Origin: an uncultured Draconibacterium sp.
GTDB taxonomy: Bacteria > Bacteroidota > Bacteroidia > Bacteroidales > Prolixibacteraceae
Reading direction: 5' to 3'
Assembly: GCF_913060805.1 (NCBI RefSeq)
Contig: NZ_CAJXTC010000001.1
Location: forward strand, 62,001-126,000
Length of the DNA stretch: 64,000 nucleotides
Positions 9,534-17,161 of the stretch are shown one piece after another. The notes beneath the pieces are model-generated. The model was not told the DNA's origin and searched no databases. It saw only the letters and a list, made by a program, of their open reading frames with translations. The translations under genes and the position numbers were made by a program. The first letter of the stretch is position 1, and each line of letters starts with the position of its first letter.

Positions 9534-11438
9534 ATGGAAGACTTCAGGCAGATACTTACCCGCTATTGGGGCTACCCCGAATTCCGGCCGCTGCAGCTCG
9601 AAATTATTGAGTCTGTTGCAGCGGGTAACGATACGCTTGGATTAATGCCAACCGGCGGCGGGAAATCCATAACCTTTCAGGTGTATTCGCTGGCACATGA
9701 AGGCATTTGTGTGGTGGTTACACCGCTGATCGCTTTAATGAAAGACCAGGTGGAAAACCTTAACCGGAAAGGGATAAAAGCACTGGCTGTACACAGCGGA
9801 ATGTCGGCACGCGAGATAAAACTAACGCTCGACAACGCTGTTTGGGGCAATTACAAGTTTTTGTATGTATCGCCGGAACGTTTGAATTCTCAGCGTTTTG
9901 TGGAGCGGCTGGAGCAAATGAAAGTTAACTTGTTAACCGTTGACGAAGCGCACTGTATCTCGCAGTGGGGCTACGATTTTCGCCCCAGTTATTTAGGCAT
10001 TATAAAAGTGCGCGAACTGCTGCCCAAAGTAAAAATTTTGGCTTTAACCGCAACCGCTACGCCAAAGGTGGCCGATGATATTCAGGACAAGTTGGGTTTC
10101 AAAGAGAAGAATTTGTTAAAAATGTCTTTTCACCGCGAAAACCTGAGTTACCTGGTGCGGCATGTCGAAAATAAAACCGGGTACCTGCTCGATACGCTGA
10201 AAAAAAGTAAAGGCGCGGGAGTAGTTTATGTTCGCAGCCGAAAAGCCACCCGCGAAATTGCCGATGAATTGAAGCAAAACGGAGTTTCGGCCGATTATTA
10301 CCACGCCGGTTTGGGAAATATTGTGCGAAGCTCGCGGCAAGACGACTGGCTGACCGGAAGAACACGTGTGATTGTTGCTACCAATGCTTTTGGAATGGGA
10401 ATCGACAAAGCCAACGTTCGTTTTGTAATTCATATCGATGCGCCCGATTCGCTGGAAGCCTATTACCAGGAAGCGGGTAGGGCAGGCCGCGATGGGAAAA
10501 AGTCGGCAGCGGTACTATTATATAATAATGCCGATACCACAAAGCTGAAAAAGCACATCTCAACATCGTTTCCTGAAACCGATAATATAAAGCGTATTTA
10601 CGATTCGTTGTGTAACTATTTTCAGGTTGCGGTGGGCCACGGAAAAGGACAGGTGCGCGAGTTTAGTTTACAGGGATTTGCGCAGGCCTACAAGTTTCAG
10701 CAGGCGATGGTTTATAATAGTCTGAAGATTTTGCAGCGCCAGGAATACCTTGAATTTACAGAGCAGGTTGACAGTCCGTCGCGGATCTATTTCCCGATTT
10801 CGCGCGATGAATTGTACAAATTTCAGGTGGCCAACGCCAAGCTCGACGATTTTATAAAGTTGCTTTTGCGCTCGTACACCGGTCTGTTTAGCGGTTATGT
10901 GTCGGTTGATGAAGAGCTGCTTTCGAAACGTTCAGGGCTCAATCGCGATCAGGTGTACAATTACCTAAAACACCTGCGCCAGTCGAAAGTGATTGATTAT
11001 GTGCCGAAAAGTCAAACACCATTTATATACTTCACGAAAGAGCGTGTGCACATCGATCGCCTGAAAATATCGAAAGAGAATTACGATCTGCGGAAAAAGG
11101 ACTACACCGAAAAAATTGAGTCGGTAATTCATTATGCCACCGATTCGGCTACTTGCCGCAGCCAGATTCTACTTCAATATTTTGGCGAAAGCGATGCAGC
11201 GCCTTGTGGCACCTGCGATATTTGTAAAGCCAAACAGGCATTTGCACTCAGCGATTACGAATTTGGCACGGTTAGTAAACGGGTGCAAAAATTGTTGGCT
11301 GATCCTTGCACGTATGAAAATCTCTTGTTCAAACTCCAGGGCGATCAACAAAAAATGCGCGAAATAGTAAAGTGGCTGGTCGATAACAAAAAAATAATCT
11401 ACCGCGTTGATAACTTGCTGGAGTGGAGGGAGTCGTAA
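9534..11438 (+). CDS. recQ: ATP-dependent DNA helicase RecQ
   Basis: A 634-residue superfamily 2 helicase that unwinds DNA 3' to 5' in recombination and replication repair. Visible motifs are Walker A MPTGGGKS, the DEAH box in DEAHCISQWGYDFRP, TATATPKV, GMGIDKANVRFVIH and the QEAGRAGRDG arginine-finger motif. The RQC zinc-binding region includes CRSQILLQYFGE with CGTCDIC (about residues 545-570), followed by a winged helix. No HRDC domain is present; the last 60 residues are a short divergent tail. It is divergent from guaB with a 136-base gap. Confidence 0.97.
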   Translation: MEDFRQILTRYWGYPEFRPLQLEIIESVAAGNDTLGLMPTGGGKSITFQVYSLAHEGICVVVTPLIALMKDQVENLNRKGIKALAVHSGMSAREIKLTLDNAVWGNYKFLYVSPERLNSQRFVERLEQMKVNLLTVDEAHCISQWGYDFRPSYLGIIKVRELLPKVKILALTATATPKVADDIQDKLGFKEKNLLKMSFHRENLSYLVRHVENKTGYLLDTLKKSKGAGVVYVRSRKATREIADELKQNGVSADYYHAGLGNIVRSSRQDDWLTGRTRVIVATNAFGMGIDKANVRFVIHIDAPDSLEAYYQEAGRAGRDGKKSAAVLLYNNADTTKLKKHISTSFPETDNIKRIYDSLCNYFQVAVGHGKGQVREFSLQGFAQAYKFQQAMVYNSLKILQRQEYLEFTEQVDSPSRIYFPISRDELYKFQVANAKLDDFIKLLLRSYTGLFSGYVSVDEELLSKRSGLNRDQVYNYLKHLRQSKVIDYVPKSQTPFIYFTKERVHIDRLKISKENYDLRKKDYTEKIESVIHYATDSATCRSQILLQYFGESDAAPCGTCDICKAKQAFALSDYEFGTVSKRVQKLLADPCTYENLLFKLQGDQQKMREIVKWLVDNKKIIYRVDNLLEWRES

Positions 11439-11680
11439 GTTTAAAGGCAAAAGTTTCAAGGCAAAAGGCAAAAGGCAAAAGGCAAAAGTTGAGGACGGTT
11501 TAACCGGACGAAATCCCGGCCGAAGCGTCGGGAACAAAAGTTGCAGTATCCAGTCCCAGTTCTCAGTCGGCAGTTTTACAGTTTAGCAATTTTTCAATTT
11601 TACAATCTTTCCCGAAAAAGCTCAGTTCCCAACAGCAGTCTGCGGCCAACTTCTGACTTCAATCTTCGAGCTTCCAACTC
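11439..11680. repeat. Intergenic word repeats, GGCAAAAG run and a CCCGACGC palindrome
   Basis: Directly after recQ the unit GGCAAAA repeats about five times (11443-11485). Next comes a hairpin word CCCGGCCGAAGCGTCGGG (11514-11531) that recurs in similar form at 46548-46567, then CAGTATCCAG-type words, then a segment 11559-11605 whose reverse complement closely matches 41393-41430. The last part resembles 42755-42795. No coding potential is visible. Confidence 0.55.
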
Positions 11681-11681
11681 T

Positions 11682-11714
11682 TTTGTTCTGTCTTAAAAAT
11701 CTTTACTACTTTTG
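11682..11714 (+). promoter_or_regulatory. Bacteroidota-type promoter of the DUF5063 operon
   Basis: TTTG at 11682-11685 and TACTTTTG at 11707-11714 match the -33 and -7 elements of the Bacteroidota primary sigma factor, with a 21-base spacer. The likely start of transcription is around 11720, about 30 bases before the ATG at 11750. Confidence 0.7.
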
Positions 11715-11749
11715 CAGCAGTTTTATTATTGGGGAAATTAGGTGTGAGT

Positions 11750-12355
11750 ATGGATCAGATCGTATATTCAAAAAACGTAGTTGAATTTGTAACAGTGGCT
11801 AATGAGTACTGTTCTACCATCGAAAATGTTTCGCATCTTACTGCAGAAGAAAATCTTGCAAAGCTGCAAAAGTTGCTGCCATTGCTCTATTTGAAAGCTT
11901 CGGTTGTTGAGAAGATTGAAATGGTAATGGACGAGGAACTGGAGAAGTTTGTAAACGAGCTCGACTACAATATGCTGCATCAGAAATGGTTGCAACTGTT
12001 GGGCGAGAACGATGGTTTTTACGAGGTTTTCGATCCCAATATTCAGTTTGGAGAAGAAACTGTGCGTGCAAGTGTTTCCGAAAATCTGCTCGATATTTAC
12101 CAGGATCTGAAGGATTGTATCACGAATTACAGCATTGGTAACGAAGAAGTAATGAACGATGCAATTTCGGAGTGTATATATCATTTCGAGGAGTTCTGGG
12201 GGCAGCAGCTGGTGAACGTTATGCGTGCGGTACACATGCTGGTTTACAGTGGTGTCGATTTTTCGGCAGAAAGTAGTAATGAAGAAGTGGTTCCCGGAAA
12301 AGGAAATCCCGAGTGGCTGGATAAATTTTGGGGAACCGATCAAGAAGAGGAATAA
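11750..12355 (+). CDS. DUF5063 domain-containing protein
   Basis: ATG at 11750 (MDQIVYSKNVVEFVTVANEY) gives 201 residues; the longer frame begins at a TTG inside the promoter leader. Acidic and alpha-helical, with no signal peptide or membrane segment. The N-terminal VVEFVTVANEYCSTIE stretch and the overall length fit DUF5063, a family of unknown function found next to RNase D-like exonucleases in Bacteroidota as I recall. Its TAA is followed directly by the exonuclease ATG with no gap, so the two are almost certainly cotranscribed and may act together. Confidence 0.8.
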   Translation: MDQIVYSKNVVEFVTVANEYCSTIENVSHLTAEENLAKLQKLLPLLYLKASVVEKIEMVMDEELEKFVNELDYNMLHQKWLQLLGENDGFYEVFDPNIQFGEETVRASVSENLLDIYQDLKDCITNYSIGNEEVMNDAISECIYHFEEFWGQQLVNVMRAVHMLVYSGVDFSAESSNEEVVPGKGNPEWLDKFWGTDQEEE

Positions 12356-12928
12356 ATGTTTAAAGAAAAAATATCAAACGAAGAATTGACGGAGCTGCCT
12401 TTAAAACGTTTTGAAGGCCAGATCATTTTAGTCGATTCGCTGCAAAAGGTAAAATATGCCATTGAAGAGCTCAACGGAGCAACGATAATTGGCTTTGATA
12501 CCGAGACAAAACCATCGTTTAAAAAAGGCGTGGTAAACAAAGTGGCTTTGCTGCAATTGTCGACCAAAAACAAGGCTTTTTTATTCCGCATTAACCGCAT
12601 TGGTTTGCCACGCGAAATCGTGGAATTACTGGCCAATGAAAAGGTAATTAAACCGGGTGTTGCTATCCGCGACGATATTAAAGGTTTACAGGAATTTGTT
12701 CCTTTTAAACCGGGTGGTTTTGTAGAATTACAGGACGAGGCTAAAGAAATGGGAATTCAGAATTTCAGTCTGAAAAAACTGACGGCCATTGCCTGTGGTT
12801 TCCGCATCTCAAAAGGACAGCAGCTTACCAATTGGGAAGCCAGCGAGTTAACAGAAGCACAACAATATTATGCAGCTACCGACGCGTGGGCTGCATTGGA
12901 AATTTTCGAGAACTTTTCAAAAAATTAG
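12356..12928 (+). CDS. 3'-5' exonuclease domain protein (RNase D-like)
   Basis: A 190-residue single-domain DEDD exonuclease. The first acidic pair is in IGFDTETKPSF (about residues 43-53) and the last acidic residue in YYAATDAWAALEIF near the C-terminus, of the DEDDy type. It lacks the HRDC domains of full RNase D, so it is more like the stand-alone exonuclease domains found widely in bacteria. Likely substrate is RNA or DNA 3' ends, not determinable here. It abuts the DUF5063 gene upstream and the methyltransferase gene two bases downstream, which suggests an RNA-processing operon. Confidence 0.9.
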   Translation: MFKEKISNEELTELPLKRFEGQIILVDSLQKVKYAIEELNGATIIGFDTETKPSFKKGVVNKVALLQLSTKNKAFLFRINRIGLPREIVELLANEKVIKPGVAIRDDIKGLQEFVPFKPGGFVELQDEAKEMGIQNFSLKKLTAIACGFRISKGQQLTNWEASELTEAQQYYAATDAWAALEIFENFSKN

Positions 12929-12930
12929 AG

Positions 12931-14121
12931 ATGGCAAAAGAGTTTGTCAAAGTTGTATTAAAGTCGGGTAAAGACCAGTCATTACTGCGTTTTCACCCAT
13001 GGGTATTCTCCGGAGCCATTAAAAAAATGTATGGTACGCCTGCTGAAGGCGACCTTGTAAAAGTGTATTCCAACAAAGACCAGTTTTTGGGAATTGGCCA
13101 CTATCAGGTGGGATCGATTGCCATTCGTATTGTGTCGTTCGAGGAAATTGAACCGGATTACGATTTCTGGAAAAGCAAAATAGAAAGTGCCTGGAACCTG
13201 CGCAAAATGACGGGTTTCGACAATAATCCGGAAACCAATGTTTTTCGTTTGATCCACGCCGAAGGTGACGGAATGCCGGGCCTGATCGTTGATTTCTACA
13301 ACGGAACAGCGGTGATGCAGATGCACTCTATTGGCATGTACCTTATTCGCGAAGAGCTGGTGAAAGCCCTGCAGGAAGTGATGGGCGACAAGTTAAAAGC
13401 GATTTACAATAAAAGCGAAAAAACACTGCCGTTTAAAGCCGATGTAAAATCGGAAGACGGCTACTTGTTTGGATCAGAATCGGAAACTGAAGTTAAAGAA
13501 TACGGCCTGCGTTTTAAAGTTGACTGGGAAAAAGGACAAAAGACCGGATTTTTTGTCGACCAGCGCGAAAACCGTAAACTGGTGCAAGACTACTCAAAAG
13601 GCCGCGATGTGCTGAACATGTTTTGTTACACCGGTGGTTTTTCGTTTTATGCCATGCAGGGAGATGCCAAATCAGTGCACTCTGTTGATGCGTCGGCAAA
13701 AGCGATCGACCTGACTGATGAAAATGTGGAACTGAATTTTCCGGGAGATAAACGCCATAAATCGACAGTGATTGATGGTTTTGAATACCTGAAAGAAATT
13801 CAGGATAAGTATGATCTGATCATCCTTGACCCGCCTGCATTTGCAAAACACCGCAAAACCTTGCCTCAGGCATTAAAAGGTTACAAACGAATAAATACCC
13901 GCGCTTTCGAGCAGATTCGTAAGGGCGGAATCCTGTTTACTTTCTCCTGCTCGCAAGTGGTGTCGAAAGAGAAATTCAGGGAAGCCGTTTTCTCAGCAGC
14001 AGCAATTGCCGGACGTAACGTTCGAATTCTGCATCAAATGAGTCAACCGGTTGATCACCCGGTGAATATTTACCACCCTGAAAGTGAATACCTGAAAGGG
14101 CTGGTTTTGTATGTGGAATAG
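12931..14121 (+). CDS. Class I SAM-dependent rRNA methyltransferase, RlmI-like
   Basis: The true start is ATG at 12931 (MAKEFVKVVLKSGKD), two bases after the exonuclease stop; the frame also extends upstream through the exonuclease gene, but that part is out-of-frame nonsense. The 396-residue protein has an N-terminal PUA domain (about 1-75), then a Rossmann methyltransferase with DVLNMFCYTGGFSFYAM as the SAM loop and LDPPAFAKHRK as the catalytic DPPxF motif, and SCSQVVSKEKF near the C-terminus. RlmI methylates C5 of a cytosine in 23S rRNA (m5C1962 in E. coli). Exact target here is inferred. Confidence 0.92.
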   Translation: MAKEFVKVVLKSGKDQSLLRFHPWVFSGAIKKMYGTPAEGDLVKVYSNKDQFLGIGHYQVGSIAIRIVSFEEIEPDYDFWKSKIESAWNLRKMTGFDNNPETNVFRLIHAEGDGMPGLIVDFYNGTAVMQMHSIGMYLIREELVKALQEVMGDKLKAIYNKSEKTLPFKADVKSEDGYLFGSESETEVKEYGLRFKVDWEKGQKTGFFVDQRENRKLVQDYSKGRDVLNMFCYTGGFSFYAMQGDAKSVHSVDASAKAIDLTDENVELNFPGDKRHKSTVIDGFEYLKEIQDKYDLIILDPPAFAKHRKTLPQALKGYKRINTRAFEQIRKGGILFTFSCSQVVSKEKFREAVFSAAAIAGRNVRILHQMSQPVDHPVNIYHPESEYLKGLVLYVE

Positions 14122-14213
14122 GAAAGAGCAAGGCAAAAGTAAAAAGTTAAAAGGCAAAAGGATTGTAAGAGAATGAGTTATTGAGGTAGAACTTTGTGTT
14201 AAAATATAATTAC

Positions 14214-14927
14214 ATGAAAATGCAAGAACTAACAAACAAGTATAACACCCAGCTGGAAGAAAAAACGATTGTAGAAAAACTGCAATTTCTGGTTGAACAG
14301 CATCCTGATAAAGTGGTTTTTACCACCAGTTTTGGTTACGAAGACCAGGTAATTACCGACATAATTTTTAAGAACGACCTGCCGATTAAAGTAGTTACTT
14401 TAGATACAGGCCGTTTATTTCCGGAAACCTACAAAGTATATCGCAGTACGCTCGAAAAATACAACAAGCCGATTAAAGCCTACTTCCCGCCAACCGAAGA
14501 AGTGGAAAAACTGTTGGATGAAAAAGGACCCTTCAGTTTTTACGAGTCGTTGGAAAACCGCAAAGAGTGTTGTTACATTCGCAAGGTAATTCCGTTAAAA
14601 CGTGCCTTGAAAGGAAACGAGATTTGGATTACCGGATTACGTGCTTCGCAAAGTGATAACCGCAGCGACATGAAATTCTTTGAGTACGATGCTGGAAACG
14701 ACATCGTAAAATTCAATCCGCTAATGGAGTGGAGCCTGGAAGAAACTATCGACTGGGTAAAAAAATACAACGTACCTTACAATGTGCTGCACGACAAAGG
14801 TTTTGTTAGCATTGGTTGTCAGCCATGTACACGTGCTATCCAACCGGGCGAAGATTTCCGTGCCGGACGCTGGTGGTGGGAGCAAGGCTCTGGAAAAGAA
14901 TGCGGTTTGCACTCGGTTAAAAAATAG
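14214..14927 (+). CDS. cysH: Phosphoadenylyl/adenylyl-sulfate reductase (assimilatory)
   Basis: From ATG 14214 (a second ATG follows at 14220) it is about 237 residues. The PP-loop-type fold shows TTSFGYEDQVI and LDTGRLFPETY. Two cysteine pairs, CCYIRKV and GCQPCTRA, ligate a [4Fe-4S] cluster, and the C-terminal ECGLH carries the catalytic cysteine. The cluster cysteines mark the APS-reducing type over the cluster-free PAPS-only type. It converts APS to sulfite for cysteine synthesis. No other sulfate-assimilation gene is adjacent. A strong terminator follows 24 bases after the stop. Confidence 0.93.
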   Translation: MKMQELTNKYNTQLEEKTIVEKLQFLVEQHPDKVVFTTSFGYEDQVITDIIFKNDLPIKVVTLDTGRLFPETYKVYRSTLEKYNKPIKAYFPPTEEVEKLLDEKGPFSFYESLENRKECCYIRKVIPLKRALKGNEIWITGLRASQSDNRSDMKFFEYDAGNDIVKFNPLMEWSLEETIDWVKKYNVPYNVLHDKGFVSIGCQPCTRAIQPGEDFRAGRWWWEQGSGKECGLHSVKK

Positions 14928-14950
14928 ATTTTAATCAAATTCATATATAA

Positions 14951-14976
14951 GGCACGAAGTTTTTCGTGCCTTTTTT
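14951..14976 (+). terminator. Rho-independent terminator of cysH
   Basis: An 8-base perfect stem GGCACGAA / TTCGTGCC with a 4-base loop is followed by six T residues, 24 bases after the cysH stop codon. Confidence 0.93.
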
Positions 14977-15015
14977 GTTGCCTAATGGTATGGTAATTTT
15001 TCAATCCCGCTTTTA

Positions 15016-15107
15016 TTTCCCCTCCTGCCAGGAGGGGTGTCAGCGATATGAGATTTTAAGTTGGATGATTAATATGGTTTCGCTGACGGGGTGGTTGCCG
15101 GATAAAA
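15016..15107. repeat. REP-like double-hairpin element, copy 1
   Basis: Two inverted repeats in a row: CCCCTCCT-gcc-AGGAGGGG (15019-15037) and GTCAGCGA ... TCGCTGAC (15039-15046 with 15080-15087), followed by GGGGTGGTT. About 90 bases are nearly identical, in the same orientation, to 16094-16185. The two copies flank the glycine-rich lipoprotein gene. The tail also has a short inverted repeat (15118-15133). Confidence 0.85.
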
Positions 15108-15164
15108 TGAATAACCACGCGAAAGGATTCGCGAGGCAACAAGGGCAACGAGAATAGTTTCCAA

Positions 15165-15977
15165 TCACAAAGCAACCTTAAACCACGAAGAAATTGCAGC
15201 TGATGAGCTCGCACCGGTTGGGTGTTGCTGCATGCCTTTCATCTGGCCTCCACGACCGCCTCCACGACCTACACCGCCAGACATTCCTCCCATTCCGCCA
15301 CCCGAGCCTCTTCCTCTTCCCGAACCGGAATAATTTGACATCGATCCACTTCCTTTCACGGTAGGTACAGAACTTCCGGTTTCCAGTCCTGCCGAAAAAG
15401 TACGATCTCCCGCAACGGGTATTTCTTTTAGCGGCATTTGCAACTCCAAAACTAGCTCGTTGTATTCGTTGCTTGTAAAATTAACTTCGATAGCATACAG
15501 GTGCGGACTACGGAAAAATGTAAATTCCTCGCCGTTGGCATCCCATGTAACTTTTTTCAGTGTACTGTTTATGGCTGCGGCCATATTCCCGTTCATACCC
15601 GGCTCCTGAGTTGGTCTGCCTTGTAAATTTTGCCGGTTCAACTGATCGGTAGACCGTTCAATTTTAAGTGCATACTTTTTACTTTTCTTGCCTTGCGGGT
15701 CGAAATACAGGTTTAGCCCGCCTCGCATAATTCGCGGGTAACTGTTCCGGTCGCTCAGAGTAGCTGTAAAAAAGAAGTTGGTATCGTTCACCGCCACGCC
15801 ATAACGGATATTATTTTTCTCGTCGAAATGATTAGTTGGAATAGTTGAAAAATCAGGTGAGGGTTTTCCTGAAAGATCCTGGCTATGGTAAACCGGAAGT
15901 TTGGCACACGACAACGAAAATAAGGCAAGAAAAATGTAGCCGATCATCTTTCCTGATCGCTTGTAAAGTAGATTCAT
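15165..15977 (-). CDS. Lipoprotein with glycine/arginine-rich C-terminus, unknown function
   Basis: ATG 15977 (MNLLYKRSGKMIGYIF) gives a 270-residue protein with a basic n-region and lipobox SLSC; the frame extends further upstream but without a plausible leader, and ATG 15947 is an alternative start. The middle (about 35-215) looks beta-rich, with GGLNLYFDPQGKKSKKYALKIERS reminiscent of carbohydrate-binding or DOMON-like folds, but I do not recognise it. The last 70 residues are low-complexity (GRGRGSGGGMGGMSGGVGRG). It stands alone between two copies of a REP-like element, on the strand opposite to cysH. Confidence 0.75.
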   Translation of the reverse strand: MNLLYKRSGKMIGYIFLALFSLSCAKLPVYHSQDLSGKPSPDFSTIPTNHFDEKNNIRYGVAVNDTNFFFTATLSDRNSYPRIMRGGLNLYFDPQGKKSKKYALKIERSTDQLNRQNLQGRPTQEPGMNGNMAAAINSTLKKVTWDANGEEFTFFRSPHLYAIEVNFTSNEYNELVLELQMPLKEIPVAGDRTFSAGLETGSSVPTVKGSGSMSNYSGSGRGRGSGGGMGGMSGGVGRGGGRGGQMKGMQQHPTGASSSAAISSWFKVAL

Positions 15978-16093
15978 GAATTGCAATTTTGTATAATTAA
16001 AACCAATGTTTTCAGAATTAGACACAGCTTTGAATCTAAACTTGCACCGCAAATTCATTTTATTTTTAATGTAACAGAACATTACTTCACAGA

Positions 16094-16185
16094 TTTCCCC
16101 TCCTTGCAGGAGGGGTGTCAGCGATATAAGATTTTAATTTGGATGATAAATCTGCTTTCGCTGACGGGGTGGTTTCCGGTAAAAT
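16094..16185. repeat. REP-like double-hairpin element, copy 2
   Basis: Same structure and orientation as 15016-15107: CCCCTCCT-tgc-AGGAGGGG (16097-16115), GTCAGCGA at 16117-16124 paired with TCGCTGAC at 16158-16165, then GGGGTGGTTT. The loop between the arms of the second hairpin differs at only a few bases from copy 1. Confidence 0.85.
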
Positions 16186-16217
16186 AAACAAGCACGCGAT
16201 GGAATCACGCGGTTGCA

Positions 16218-16252
16218 GGGGGAGATTGCTTCGCTACGCTCGCCATGACTTG
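16218..16252. repeat. Dispersed intergenic word (GAGATTGCTTCGCTACGCTC type)
   Basis: This stretch resembles the short GATTGCTTCGC...GCAATGAC palindromic repeat that I know from many bacterial genomes, where it translates as HCERSEAIS-like nonsense. Here the second half is slightly altered. It follows REP copy 2 with about 30 bases between. Confidence 0.55.
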
Positions 16253-16397
16253 TAATACAGAAGGACAAACGTAGCGGACAGGAAAGATTCGTGCCGGGAT
16301 TAAATAAGTAATTGTCCGCTGCCGATTTAAAACCACAAAAAATGCGATTGCAAAGAAGGAACGACTGAAGCAATATTTGCCAATCTCCCTTTTATTC

Positions 16398-16466
16398 CCC
16401 CTTCGCCAAGGGGTATTCGTCCTCCTTTTTGAAAAGGAGGTGTCCGTCGGTAGACGGACGGAGGAT
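16398..16466. repeat. REP-like element with the same design but different arms
   Basis: CCCCTT/AAGGGG (16398-16413), then CCTCCTTTT / AAAAGGAGG (16421-16440), TG, then GTCCGTC-ggta-GACGGAC (16442-16459) and GGAGGATT. The order of parts (pyrimidine-rich hairpin, TG, GTC...GAC hairpin, G-rich tail) is the same as in the two copies upstream, while the arm sequences have changed together. The rest of the gap from 16253 to 16524 shows no gene. Confidence 0.7.
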
Positions 16467-16524
16467 TGAGATCTTAAAACATGGTGCGGAAATACAATTT
16501 ACTATTAGCAGACATCGTAAAAAA

Positions 16525-16559
16525 AAGTCCCGATCGACAACCAATGTCAACCGGGACTT
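16525..16559 (-). terminator. Terminator of the porin/FMN-binding operon
   Basis: Stem AAGTCCCG / CGGGACTT (16525-16532 with 16552-16559) enclosing about 19 bases; read on the minus strand it ends in a run of eight or nine T. It lies about 30 bases past the FMN-binding gene stop. Confidence 0.85.
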
Positions 16560-16589
16560 AAAACGTATATAATGTATAACTTTTGCTAT

Positions 16590-17150
16590 TTATAGCTGTA
16601 GCTTTTTCAGCAGTGCTGTTTTGTTTTCCACATCAGCGGTAATGGCATATACCGAGATGGTGGCACCTGAAATGGCATCGATGTTTTTATCCACTTTCAA
16701 CGAGTCGGAGCCATTAAAACCGATGAATTGTTTTAGCCAGCCTTTGGCGGTAATTTCGTAACCGTGAGTAGCCTGGTAGTTAAATACTTTAACGGCCTGC
16801 ACGGTTTTGTGCGCATCGAATAAAATGTAATAATCAAAGTATTCCGAATCGAGTGTTGTTGGTGATTCGTGCTCTGCGGAGCATCCTCCGGCCCGGCAGC
16901 TGTTCACGCGACCAATGTAAATGTACCGGTATTCGTTCTCGTTATTTTTAGTAACCAGGAAGTATTTGCCGTTTGAAGTACAAGCATCTTTGGGAAGGGT
17001 AAGTTCTTCAACACCCGTCAGTTCTTCGATTCCCGATTTCTCAAGTGTCTTTACCAATGCTTTTGGCTGAAAATCCACATCGCTTTGGGCAAAAGCCAAA
17101 CTCGCACTCAATAAAGTGACAAATAATAATATTCCTGCTTTGATTCTCAT
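16590..17150 (-). CDS. Secreted FMN-binding domain protein
   Basis: A 186-residue protein with signal peptide ending SLAFAQ. The C-terminal part holds DAISGATISVYAIT (about residues 158-171), the SGAT-type motif to which FMN is covalently attached in NqrC, RnfG and related extracytoplasmic flavoproteins. Upstream is a cysteine-bearing region SCRAGGCSAEH (about 79-90) that could bind a cofactor or metal. It probably passes electrons in the periplasm. It follows the porin gene by 11 bases, in one operon. A flavin-transferring ApbE is not in the window. Confidence 0.85.
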   Translation of the reverse strand: MRIKAGILLFVTLLSASLAFAQSDVDFQPKALVKTLEKSGIEELTGVEELTLPKDACTSNGKYFLVTKNNENEYRYIYIGRVNSCRAGGCSAEHESPTTLDSEYFDYYILFDAHKTVQAVKVFNYQATHGYEITAKGWLKQFIGFNGSDSLKVDKNIDAISGATISVYAITADVENKTALLKKLQL

Positions 17151-17161
17151 AAGACTGCGGT

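Noticed and set aside
12832-12930. Upstream extension of the RlmI-like frame
   Set aside because: The extra 33 codons overlap the exonuclease gene out of frame; the ATG at 12931 begins the PUA domain.
16134-16373. Minus-strand 79-codon frame
   Set aside because: Translation of REP-like DNA and of the GATTGCTTCGC dispersed word (SHGERSEAIS-type nonsense).
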